Shown: positions 6,812 to 13,873 of the stretch, one piece after another
Layout of the letters: every line of letters starts with the position of its first letter
How positions within the stretch are numbered: the stretch's first letter is position 1
Assembly: GCA_041685075.1 (NCBI GenBank)
Contig: JAWLGN010000120.1
Span: 1 to 15,661 of the forward strand
Origin: JAMCRM01 sp041685075
GTDB taxonomy: Bacteria; Acidobacteriota; Terriglobia; Bryobacterales; Bryobacteraceae
DNA: 15,661 bases
Reading direction: 5' to 3'
Program-made: the position numbers and the translations under genes
Notes under the pieces: generated by a model
The model's input: only the letters and a program-made list of their open reading frames with translations
What the model was told of the DNA's origin: nothing
Databases searched by the model: none

Positions 6812-8242
6812 TCAACCCCGCAGCCGCACGGTGGCCCGGATTAAATCCAGCATCGGTCCCGGGAAGGTCCCCAGGAAAAGCAGCGCGGCGGTGAGCACCC
6901 CCAGCACCACGCCGGAGCCTGTGGAGATGGCCGGCAGCGGCGGAGCCATGGTATCGGTAGCGTAGATCGCCACGACCACCCGCAGGTAGTAGAAGATCCC
7001 GATGCCGCTGGTGATGACCAGCACCAGGATGAGCGCCCACAAGGTGGCGGAAGCGCCGGCGGCCACCGCATAGAACTTCGCCAGAAAACCGGCCGTCAGC
7101 GGGATGCCGCCCAACGAGAGCAGCATCGCGGTGAGCACCCCTGCCGCCAGCGGGCGGCGCCAGAACATGCCGCGGTAGTCGGCGATCCGCTCCGGTTCCT
7201 CCTCGCCCGAGAGCGCCCCCACGATGCCGAACGCACCCAGGATCGTGACGAAGTAGGCGGTAAGGTAGAACGCTGCCGCCGTGGCCCCCATCTCCCCGCC
7301 CGCCTGCAAAGCCACCAGCGCGTAGCCCAGGTGCGCGATCGAGGAGTAGGCCAGCAGGCGTTTCAGGTTCGTCTGGAGCAGCGCCAGCAGGTTGCCGGCC
7401 ACCATCGAGGCGATGGCCAGCACGCTTACCACGACGCTCGCCGCCTCGAAGCCGCTGGCACCCGTGGCGTAGAGGAAGCGCATCACCACGGCGAAGACCG
7501 CACCCTTCGAGACCGTGGCGATGAAGCCGGTCACCGGCGCGGGCGCGCCCTGGTAGACGTCCGGCGTCCACATGTGGAACGGCGCCACCGCCAGCTTGAA
7601 GCCCGCGCCCACGGCAATCAGCGCCAGCGCCGGTCCCAGAATGCCGAACTCGCCCGCCGTGAATCCCACCAGTGTCTGCGCCATGCGGTCGAAGGAAAGG
7701 GTACCCAGCCGCGCATAGACCAGCGCGATACCGAAGAGCAGAAAGGCCGATGCCGCGCCCGCCAGGATGAGGTATTTCAACCCCGCCTCGACCGCTTCCC
7801 GGCGCGTGTGCCGGTAGGCCACCATGGCATAGAGCGGCACGCTCAGCAGTTCCAGCCCCAGGAAGAACGCGGCGAAGTGGCTGGCGGCGGCCAACACCAC
7901 CGCGCCCAGCGCGGCCACCAGAAGCAGGATGTACATCTCGTCCTGCTCGCCCGTTTGCCTCGCCAGGTACGGCCACATCAGCGCCGCAACCACGAAGGAG
8001 GAGGCGATCAGCAGCCCCATGAAGAAGAGCGCGTAGCTGTCGATGGTGAGCAGCGGGGTTACCTGGCGCGGCGCCGCCGCGGCGGCGGGCAGCAGGCTCA
8101 GGAAGGCCGCCGCCAGCCCCACCATGGTGGTCAAGGCACTCGCCGCGTGGCTCCGGCGAACGGCCACCCCGATCATCACCGCGATAGAAGTGGCGGCCAC
8201 CACGATAATCGGCAACAGGGCGATGAAATCGATGGCGGTCAT
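6812..8242 (-). CDS. nuoN: NADH-quinone oxidoreductase subunit N
   Basis: Antiporter-like membrane subunit of complex I, one of the proton-pumping modules next to NuoJ/K. 476 residues, close to the E. coli length, with about 14 hydrophobic segments. Family residues are visible: the TM5 glutamate E131 in FLGLELLSVPLY, lysines K216 (GFKLAVAPFHMWTPDVYQGAPAPV) and K246 on the central axis, K294 in QTNLKRLLAYSSIAHLGY, and the TM12 lysine K389 in GFLAKFY. The ATG at 8242 has GGAG 8 bases upstream and follows the nuoM stop by 4 bases. It is the last gene of the leftward operon, as usual for nuoA-N clusters. Its stop codon abuts that of the convergent TPR gene, leaving no room for a separate terminator. 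Confidence 0.96.
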   Translation of the reverse strand: MTAIDFIALLPIIVVAATSIAVMIGVAVRRSHAASALTTMVGLAAAFLSLLPAAAAAPRQVTPLLTIDSYALFFMGLLIASSFVVAALMWPYLARQTGEQDEMYILLLVAALGAVVLAAASHFAAFFLGLELLSVPLYAMVAYRHTRREAVEAGLKYLILAGAASAFLLFGIALVYARLGTLSFDRMAQTLVGFTAGEFGILGPALALIAVGAGFKLAVAPFHMWTPDVYQGAPAPVTGFIATVSKGAVFAVVMRFLYATGASGFEAASVVVSVLAIASMVAGNLLALLQTNLKRLLAYSSIAHLGYALVALQAGGEMGATAAAFYLTAYFVTILGAFGIVGALSGEEEPERIADYRGMFWRRPLAAGVLTAMLLSLGGIPLTAGFLAKFYAVAAGASATLWALILVLVITSGIGIFYYLRVVVAIYATDTMAPPLPAISTGSGVVLGVLTAALLFLGTFPGPMLDLIRATVRLRG

Positions 8243-8246
8243 GCAA

Positions 8247-9725
8247 TCATCTCCGGACGTAAATGGGCGCCGTCTGGCGCAGCCGCTCGGAAGCCGGCGC
8301 GAAGGTATCCAGCACCGGGCGCGGGTACAGCCCCAGCCACAGCAGCACTACGATCATGCTCCCCACCACCGCGGCTTCCCGCACCCGCAGGTCGCGTAAT
8401 CGCCAGCCGTGCACGTTGGGGCCATGGAAGCCGCGCTGCACGAACCGCAGGGCGTAGAAGGTGGCCCCCAGCACCCCCAGGGCGGCGAAGACCGCCATCC
8501 AGCGGTTCGCCTCCCAGGTGCCCAGCATGACCAGGAACTCGCCCACGAAATCGCCCAGCCCCGGCAGTCCCAGGGAAGCCAGCGCCAGCACCATGGCGGT
8601 GCCCGAAAGCCGCGGCACCGTCTCCCACAGCCCGCCCATGCGCGCCATTTCGCGCGTGTGGATGCGCTCCTGCAACGCGCCGACCAGCACGAACAGCCCG
8701 CCCGTGCTTACCCCATGGCAGATGATCGTCACCACCGCGCCTTGCAGCGCCAGTTCGTTCCAGGCGAAGATCCCGAGCAGCACGAAGCCCAGGTGGCTCA
8801 CGCTGGTGTAGGCCACCAGGCGCTTCAGGTCCGTCTGGCCGAAGGCCAGGATGGCGCCGTAGAGAATCCCCACCACCCCAAGCAGCATGGCCGCGGGAGC
8901 GAAGCGGTTGGCCGCTTCCGGGAAGAGCGGCACCACGAAGCGGATCAGCCCGTAGGCGCCGGTCTTGAGCATCAAACCCGCCAGAATCACGCTGCCCGCC
9001 GTGGGCGCCTCCGTGTGGGCGTCCGGCAGCCAGGTATGGAAGGGGAAGACCGGCATCTTCACCGCAAAAGCGATAAAAAATCCCAGCATTAAGAGCGCGC
9101 CCATGCCCGGAGGCATGGCGGTCCCCAGCAACTGCTCATACTGGAAGGTGTAGACACCCGTCTGGGCGTAGTGCAGGAAATAGACCCCCAGGATGGCGAT
9201 CAGCATCAGCAGGCCGCTGATTTGGGTGAAGAGGAAAAACTTCAGCGCGGCGTAGGTGCGGTTCTCGTGGCCCCAGATGGCAATCAGGAAGTACATGGGA
9301 ACCAGCATGAGTTCCCAGGCGAAGTAGAACAGGAACAGGTCCATGGCCACGAACACGCTGGTGATGCCGGCCAGGATCCACATCAGGTTCCAGTGAAAGA
9401 AGCCCACCCGCTCGGTGATCTCGCTCCAGGAGGCCAGCACCGAGAGCACTCCCAGGAAGAAGGTGAGCAACAAGAGCAGCAGCCCGAGGCCGTCCACAGC
9501 CAGGTGGAAGTGAATGCCGAACTGCGGCACCCAGGGGACGTCGAGTTCTTCGATCCAGGCGCCGCCCGCGGTGCGCGAGCGGGCCCAGAGCCACACCCCG
9601 AGCACGAGGTTGAGCAGCACGGCCACGAGCGAGATGACCCGCGCGGCCGTGGCGCTCCAGCGCGCGGCAACCCACGCGGCCACGCCGCCCGCCAGCAGAA
9701 TGACGATGAACCAGAGCAGGATCAT
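8247..9725 (-). CDS. nuoM: NADH-quinone oxidoreductase subunit M
   Basis: Antiporter-like proton-pumping subunit in the middle of the complex I membrane arm. 492 residues from the ATG at 9725. Key residues: TM5 E138 in FYFAWELMLVPMYFLIAIWG, K223 in FAVKMPVFPFHTWLPDAHTEAPTAGSV, K254 in LMLKTGAYGL, and TM12 E396 in GDFVGEFLV. The frame stays open 95 codons further upstream inside nuoL, but those residues are Arg/Gly-rich and unlike any NuoM. The ATG at 9725 gives the normal N-terminus (MILLWFIVILLAGG) and forms an ATGA overlap with the nuoL stop. No clear ribosome site precedes it, so translation is probably coupled to nuoL. Sequence such as WNLMWILAGI and HWLPDAH-APTAGSV-like blocks follow the E. 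coli form closely. Confidence 0.96.
   Translation of the reverse strand: MILLWFIVILLAGGVAAWVAARWSATAARVISLVAVLLNLVLGVWLWARSRTAGGAWIEELDVPWVPQFGIHFHLAVDGLGLLLLLLTFFLGVLSVLASWSEITERVGFFHWNLMWILAGITSVFVAMDLFLFYFAWELMLVPMYFLIAIWGHENRTYAALKFFLFTQISGLLMLIAILGVYFLHYAQTGVYTFQYEQLLGTAMPPGMGALLMLGFFIAFAVKMPVFPFHTWLPDAHTEAPTAGSVILAGLMLKTGAYGLIRFVVPLFPEAANRFAPAAMLLGVVGILYGAILAFGQTDLKRLVAYTSVSHLGFVLLGIFAWNELALQGAVVTIICHGVSTGGLFVLVGALQERIHTREMARMGGLWETVPRLSGTAMVLALASLGLPGLGDFVGEFLVMLGTWEANRWMAVFAALGVLGATFYALRFVQRGFHGPNVHGWRLRDLRVREAAVVGSMIVVLLWLGLYPRPVLDTFAPASERLRQTAPIYVRR
8251..8254 (-). promoter_or_regulatory. Ribosome binding site for nuoN
   Basis: On the minus strand GGAG lies 8 bases upstream of the nuoN ATG at 8242, inside the last codons of nuoM. 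It supports independent initiation of nuoN as well as coupling. Confidence 0.6.
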
Positions 9726-11587
9726 AACAGCAACGTAATCGCCACGAGCACCGCGGCGCCCCCCGCCAGGCCGGCCGCGTACCAGCGCACGCGGCCCGTC
9801 TGGGTGCCTCCCAGAAGGCGCCACGCCTGCGTCGCCAGCCAAGCCAGCCCGTTGTAGATGGCATCGACGAAGTCGCCCTTGTTCACCCGCGCGGCCCACA
9901 TGACGGGCCGCACGAAGAGGCGGTCGTAGAGCCAGTCCATGCCCCAATCCGTGTACCACCAGCGGTGCAGCACGCGTCCCAGTCCTCCGGCGGCCGCGGC
10001 TTCGGCCCAACTCCGCTTCCAGATATAGAAGAGATAGGCCACGAGCACCCCGACGACAAAGGCGCCTATGGCCACCGCGCCCGAAGCGCCCTCCGTGATG
10101 GGAAGCGGCTCCGCCTCTTCAAACGCCGGCAGCGCCGTGCTCAGGAAGGAGAGAAACGGCCCGCTCCAGAATCCGCCCACCAGCGAGAGCACCGCCAGAA
10201 CGTAAAGCGGCAGCGCCGCCGCCGCGCCGGGGCGCCTGGTAATTTCACCCTGCGGCGGGCCGAAGAAGACCAGAAAGATCAGCCGGAAGGTGTAGAGGGA
10301 GGTCAGCAACACTCCCGCCACCGCTCCCACCCACAGCGCCTGCCCGCCCACCGGAGACGCCCAGGTGCTCCAGATGATCAGCTCCTTGCTGTAGTAGCCC
10401 GAGGTGAGGGGCAGCCCGGAAAGCGCCGCGCCGCCGATCAGAAACACCCAGAAGGCCACCGGCAGCCGCCGCCACAGCCCACCCATGCGGAAGATGTTCT
10501 GCTCGTGGTGCAGGGATTGGATCACCACCCCCGCGGCAAGGAAGAGCAGCGCCTTGAAGAACGCGTGGGTCATGAAGTGGAACAGGGCGGCCGACCACGC
10601 AGCCACCCCAAGCCCCAGGAACATGTAGCCGATCTGGCTGATGGTGGAGTAGGCCAGGGTGCGCTTGATGTCGTCCTGGGTGAGGGCGCTGAAACCGGCC
10701 ATCAGCAGGGTCAACAGGCCCACCACCGCCACGGCGAAGAGCACCGGCGGCGCCAGCTCGAAGACCGTGTGCATGCGGGCAATCAGGTAGACCCCGGCGG
10801 TCACCATGGTGGCGGCGTGAATGAGAGCGCTGGTAGGGGTGGGGCCGGCCATGGCGTCCGGCAACCAGGTTTGGAGGGGAAGCTGCGCGGACTTGCCCAC
10901 CGCGCCGCCCAACAGCAGCGCCGCCGCCGCAATGGCCGCGCCCGAACCCATGCCCCACTCCGCCGGTGCGCGGCTCAGGATCTCCTGGATGTGCAGGGTG
11001 CCGAAGCCCGTGAAGAGCACGAACAGCCCCACAGTCATGGCGGTATCGCCCACGCGCGTGACGATGAAGGCCTTCTGCGCCGCGGTGCCGTTGGCCGGAT
11101 CGGTGTACCAGAATCCGATCAGCAGGTAGCTGCACAACCCCACCCCTTCCCATCCCAGGAAGAGCAGCAGCAGGTTGTTCCCCAGCACCAGGGTCAGCAT
11201 CGAGCCGACGAACAGGTTCATGTAGCCGAAAAAGCGGCTGAACCCTTCATCGCCGGCCATGTACTCGACCGAGTAGAGATGGATGAGGAACCCGACCCAG
11301 GTCACCACCAGGGTCATCACCAGCGCCAGCGCGTCGAGGTGGAACCCGATCTGGGGGTTGAAGTTCCCTACCCCGATCCAGGTCCACAGCACCTGCTCAT
11401 AGGCGTTGCCCGGCGGCGGCGCGGTGATGAAGCCGTAGGCCGCGAGCGTCGCGACGACGGCCGAAGCCGCTATCGAGCCGCAGCCCACCAACAACACCGG
11501 CACGCGCCCCAACCGCGGGCCGAACAGCAGCAGAAATGCCGCACCTGCGAACGGCAGCGCCGGGATGAGCCAGATCCAATCCAGCAT
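9722..11587 (-). CDS. nuoL: NADH-quinone oxidoreductase subunit L
   Basis: Distal antiporter-like proton-pumping subunit of complex I, with the long C-terminal lateral helix that runs along the membrane arm. 621 residues, near the E. coli 613. Seen: SRFFGYMNLF (117-126), TM5 E147 in LGWEGVGLCSYLLIGFWYTDP, K232 in GGAVGKSAQLPLQTWLPDAMAGPTPTSALIHAATMVTAGVY, K309 in DIKRTLAYSTISQIGYM, K345 in HAFFKALLFLAAG, and TM12 K401-E402. The E402 position is Asp (D400) in E. coli, a conservative swap. The lateral-helix region covers about 505-595, including WWYTDWGMDWLYDRLFVRP, and a final membrane segment ends the protein. Start ATG 11587 follows the nuoK stop by one base and has AAAGG 5 bases upstream. 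Its stop overlaps the nuoM start as ATGA. Confidence 0.97.
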   Translation of the reverse strand: MLDWIWLIPALPFAGAAFLLLFGPRLGRVPVLLVGCGSIAASAVVATLAAYGFITAPPPGNAYEQVLWTWIGVGNFNPQIGFHLDALALVMTLVVTWVGFLIHLYSVEYMAGDEGFSRFFGYMNLFVGSMLTLVLGNNLLLLFLGWEGVGLCSYLLIGFWYTDPANGTAAQKAFIVTRVGDTAMTVGLFVLFTGFGTLHIQEILSRAPAEWGMGSGAAIAAAALLLGGAVGKSAQLPLQTWLPDAMAGPTPTSALIHAATMVTAGVYLIARMHTVFELAPPVLFAVAVVGLLTLLMAGFSALTQDDIKRTLAYSTISQIGYMFLGLGVAAWSAALFHFMTHAFFKALLFLAAGVVIQSLHHEQNIFRMGGLWRRLPVAFWVFLIGGAALSGLPLTSGYYSKELIIWSTWASPVGGQALWVGAVAGVLLTSLYTFRLIFLVFFGPPQGEITRRPGAAAALPLYVLAVLSLVGGFWSGPFLSFLSTALPAFEEAEPLPITEGASGAVAIGAFVVGVLVAYLFYIWKRSWAEAAAAGGLGRVLHRWWYTDWGMDWLYDRLFVRPVMWAARVNKGDFVDAIYNGLAWLATQAWRLLGGTQTGRVRWYAAGLAGGAAVLVAITLLL

Positions 11588-11588
11588 G

Positions 11589-11897
11589 TCAGCCTTTCAT
11601 GATGCTGGCCCGGTCCGTATCGAGCGAGCCGAAGCGCTGGAACAGCCGCAGCACCACCGCCAGCCCCACCGAAACCTCCGCCGCCGCCATGCTCAGGATG
11701 AACAGGAACATCACCTGCCCGTCGGCCTGCTGCCAGCGCGCGCCGGCCACGATGAACGCCAACCCCGCCGCGTTAAGCATGATCTCGATGGAGATCAACT
11801 GGAACAGCACGTTCCGGCGCACCAGCAGCCCCACGGTCCCCAGCGCGAATAGCATCCCCGCTAAAATAAGCCCGTCTCTCACCGGTATTAATGTCAT
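11589..11897 (-). CDS. nuoK: NADH-quinone oxidoreductase subunit K
   Basis: Small membrane subunit of complex I (homologue of mitochondrial ND4L) that links the quinone-site end to the pumping subunits. 102 residues with three membrane helices. The two buried glutamates essential in the family are present: E38 in ISIEIMLNAAGLAF and E74 in AAAEVSVGLAV, matching E. coli Glu36 and Glu72. The ending SLDTDRASIMKG parallels the E. coli ending rather than the shorter mitochondrial-type tail. The ATG at 11897 is chosen over a TTG two codons upstream because a perfect GGAGG lies 6 bases before it. Its first 125 bases are overlapped by the 3' end of nuoJ as currently read, probably an indel effect. nuoL starts one base after the stop. 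Confidence 0.96.
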   Translation of the reverse strand: MTLIPVRDGLILAGMLFALGTVGLLVRRNVLFQLISIEIMLNAAGLAFIVAGARWQQADGQVMFLFILSMAAAEVSVGLAVVLRLFQRFGSLDTDRASIMKG

Positions 11898-12402
11898 CCC
11901 CAACCTCCACTCTGGGCTCCTTGCGCGTGCCCAGACGATAGGCGCCCACCAATCCCCCGAGCAGCAGCATGGACGCCAGCTCTACGCCCAGGAGGTAGGT
12001 TCCGAAGAGCGACAGTCCCACCTCCTTGGGCCCCACCATCCTGCCGGTGCGCAGGTCGCCCGCGCCCCAGGCCAGGTAAGCCACCTCGGCAATCAGCACG
12101 GCGGCCAGAATCGCCGGGACCGTCCAGATGCCCGGGGCAATGCGGCGCCGCTCCGTTTCGGTGGCCTGCTCCCCCACGTTCAGGAGCATGACCACGAAGA
12201 TGAACAGCACCACGATGGCGCCGGCGTAGATAATCACCTCCAGCGCGGCCACCAGCGGCGCACCCAGGGTGAAGAAGGCCACCGCCGTAGCCAGCAGCGA
12301 AACCACCAGGTAGAGCAGCGCGTGCACCGCGTTCAGCCGCGTGATGGTCATGACGGTGGAGAACAGCGCCACACCCGCCGCAATGTAGAAAGCAATCTGC
12401 AT
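11773..12402 (-). CDS. nuoJ: NADH-quinone oxidoreductase subunit J (3' end probably frame-shifted)
   Basis: Membrane subunit of complex I (ND6 homologue), whose TM3 takes part in coupling quinone reduction to proton pumping. 209 residues as read; five membrane helices are visible within residues 1-157. Family features: NAVHALLYLVVSLLATAVAFF (24-44), EVIIYAGAIVVLFIFVVMLLN (55-75, with Y59 at the TM3 bulge) and GVELASMLLLGGLVGAYRLG (139-158). The match to E. coli NuoJ is good up to about residue 168. The last 40 residues are hydrophilic, Arg/Ala-rich, and read over nuoK in a different frame. One extra G in the GGGG at 11898-11901 would make the gene stop at a TGA overlapping the nuoK ATG, giving 169 residues. 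Start ATG 12402 follows the nuoI stop by three bases. Confidence 0.93.
   Translation of the reverse strand: MQIAFYIAAGVALFSTVMTITRLNAVHALLYLVVSLLATAVAFFTLGAPLVAALEVIIYAGAIVVLFIFVVMLLNVGEQATETERRRIAPGIWTVPAILAAVLIAEVAYLAWGAGDLRTGRMVGPKEVGLSLFGTYLLGVELASMLLLGGLVGAYRLGTRKEPRVEVGDDINTGERRAYFSGDAIRAGDRGAAGAPERAVPVDLHRDHA
11904..11908 (-). promoter_or_regulatory. Ribosome binding site for nuoK
   Basis: Minus-strand GGAGG with a 6-base spacer to the ATG at 11897, the best ribosome site in the operon. It fixes the nuoK start and lies within the 3' end of nuoJ, just before the GGGG run discussed for the nuoJ frame. Confidence 0.8.
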
Positions 12403-12405
12403 AAC

Positions 12406-12921
12406 TCAGGGCAGCAGGTCGCGCACGTCGACGGGCGGCGCTTCCCGCTCGGCCTCTCCCTTGTCCTTCCCCCCAATGGCCACACCGGCTACCCGCCAGT
12501 AGTTGTAGCCGGGGTACTTCCCCACCCCGTCAATTAACAGGTGTTCCTTTTCGTAGACCATGTTCTGGCGCTCGTACTCGCTCATCTCGAACTCCGGGAT
12601 GAGCTGGATGGCGTAGGTGGGGCAGGCCTCCTCGCAGTAGCCGCAGAAGATACAGCGCGAGAAATTGATACGGAAAAACTCCGGATAGCGCCGCCCGGTG
12701 TCGTCTTCAGTAGCCTGGAGCGCGATGCAGTCCACCGGGCAGGCCACGGCGCACAGGTAGCAGGCCACGCAGCGCTCCCCTCCGTCCGGATCGCGCGACA
12801 GGATGATGCGGCCCCGCCAGCGCGGGGGCAGCGGCACTTTCTCCTCCGGATACTGCACCGTGAAGCGCTTCTGAAATGCGTGCAGGAAAACTTCCCAGAT
12901 TGTGCGAATGATGCTAAACAC
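12406..12921 (-). CDS. nuoI: NADH-quinone oxidoreductase subunit I
   Basis: Ferredoxin-like subunit carrying two [4Fe-4S] clusters (N6a, N6b) that pass electrons from the peripheral arm toward quinone. 171 residues from GTG 12921. Cluster cysteines: 51, 54, 57, 61 in CVACYLCAVACP and 90, 93, 96, 100 in CIFCGYCEEACP, each series' fourth cysteine serving the other cluster. C65 is an extra cysteine. The ending GKDKGEAEREAPPVDVRDLLP is nearly the E. coli NuoI ending. The GTG at 12921 gives MFSIIRTIWEVFLHAF, like normal NuoI N-termini, and overlaps the nuoH stop by 8 bases; a G-run ending 3 bases upstream (a CA-like break) may serve as ribosome site. The GTG at 12948 would add nine residues (VRSCCFGGD), which I consider less likely. 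Confidence 0.94.
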   Translation of the reverse strand: MFSIIRTIWEVFLHAFQKRFTVQYPEEKVPLPPRWRGRIILSRDPDGGERCVACYLCAVACPVDCIALQATEDDTGRRYPEFFRINFSRCIFCGYCEEACPTYAIQLIPEFEMSEYERQNMVYEKEHLLIDGVGKYPGYNYWRVAGVAIGGKDKGEAEREAPPVDVRDLLP

Positions 12922-13873
12922 GTCCCCCCCAAAGCAGCATGAACGCACCCGTCGCCAGCACGTTCAACAACGCCAGCGGCAGCATCAGCTTCCATCCCCA
13001 ACCCAGCAACTGGTCGAAGCGCGGGCGCGGCAGCGCCGCCCGCAGCAGGATGAAGAAGGCGATGAAGGCGAACACCTTCAGCAGAAACCAGACGATGGGC
13101 GGCAGCACCGGCCCCTGCCAGCCGCCGAAGAACAGCACCGTAATCAACGAAGAAACCAGCACCACCCCCAGGTACTCCCCCACGAAGAACATGCCGAACT
13201 TCATGCCGGAGTACTCGGAGTGATAGCCGGCGATGAGTTCGCTCTCAGCCTCCGGGATATCGAAGGGCAGGCGCCGCATCTCCGCCGTCCCGGCCACCAG
13301 GAAAAGCAGGAAAGCCAGGAACTGCGGCACCACGAACCACATGCCGCGCTGCGCCTCCACGATATCCACCAGGCTGAAGGATCCCGCCAGCATCACCGGA
13401 CCCATCAGGGCCAGTCCCATGAAGACCTCGTAACTCAACATCTGGGAGGCGGCCCGCACCGATCCCAGCAGCGCGTACTTGTTGTTCGACGCCCATCCGG
13501 CCAGGATCACGCTGTAGACCCCCAGGGACGACATTCCCAGGAAGTAGAGCAGCCCGATGTTCAGGTCCGCAATGACCACGTTGGGCACGACCGGCACCAC
13601 CGCGAAACTCAGCAGCACCGTCGCGATGATGATCCCGGGAGCGATGATGAACACCCAGCGGTCGGCGAACGGCGGGATCCAGTCTTCCTTGAAGAAGATC
13701 TTGATCATGTCCGCGAGCACCTGGAAGATGCCGAACGGCCCCACCCGGTTGGGACCGTAGCGATCCTGCCACAGGGCAAGCAGCCGCCGCTCCAGCCAGA
13801 TGAGGCCCGCCGCCATGGTCAGGGCTCCGATCAGCACCCCGAGAACAATCAGGACTGGATAGAGGATATTCAT
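12914..13873 (-). CDS. nuoH: NADH-quinone oxidoreductase subunit H
   Basis: Membrane subunit (ND1 homologue) that forms the quinone chamber and joins the two arms of complex I. 319 residues from ATG 13873, with eight predicted helices. Recognisable: E28 in LERRLLALWQDRYGPNRVGPFG (27-48), ADMIKIFFKEDWIPPFADR (54-72), SSNNKYALLG-like segment WASNNKYALLGSVRAASQMLSYEV (127-150), and the acidic quinone-cavity loop RLPFDIPEAESELIAGYHSEYSGMKFG (201-227). LPRPRFDQLLGWGWK (281-295) is also typical. The ATG at 13873 makes an ATGA overlap with the nuoG stop and has GGAG 12 bases upstream. An ATG at 13891 would add six residues (MEPHHA) and has no ribosome site, so it is the weaker choice. Confidence 0.95.
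   Translation of the reverse strand: MNILYPVLIVLGVLIGALTMAAGLIWLERRLLALWQDRYGPNRVGPFGIFQVLADMIKIFFKEDWIPPFADRWVFIIAPGIIIATVLLSFAVVPVVPNVVIADLNIGLLYFLGMSSLGVYSVILAGWASNNKYALLGSVRAASQMLSYEVFMGLALMGPVMLAGSFSLVDIVEAQRGMWFVVPQFLAFLLFLVAGTAEMRRLPFDIPEAESELIAGYHSEYSGMKFGMFFVGEYLGVVLVSSLITVLFFGGWQGPVLPPIVWFLLKVFAFIAFFILLRAALPRPRFDQLLGWGWKLMLPLALLNVLATGAFMLLWGGRV

Noticed and set aside
9726..10010. 95-residue N-terminal extension of NuoM
   Set aside because: The extra residues are Arg/Gly-rich off-frame translation of nuoL. The ATG at 9725 gives the family N-terminus and an ATGA junction.
9965..11602. 545-residue plus-strand frame opposite nuoL
   Set aside because: It mirrors nuoL codons in a GC-rich genome. 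The composition (His/Gln/Arg/Glu repeats) is typical of antisense shadows and no domain is seen.
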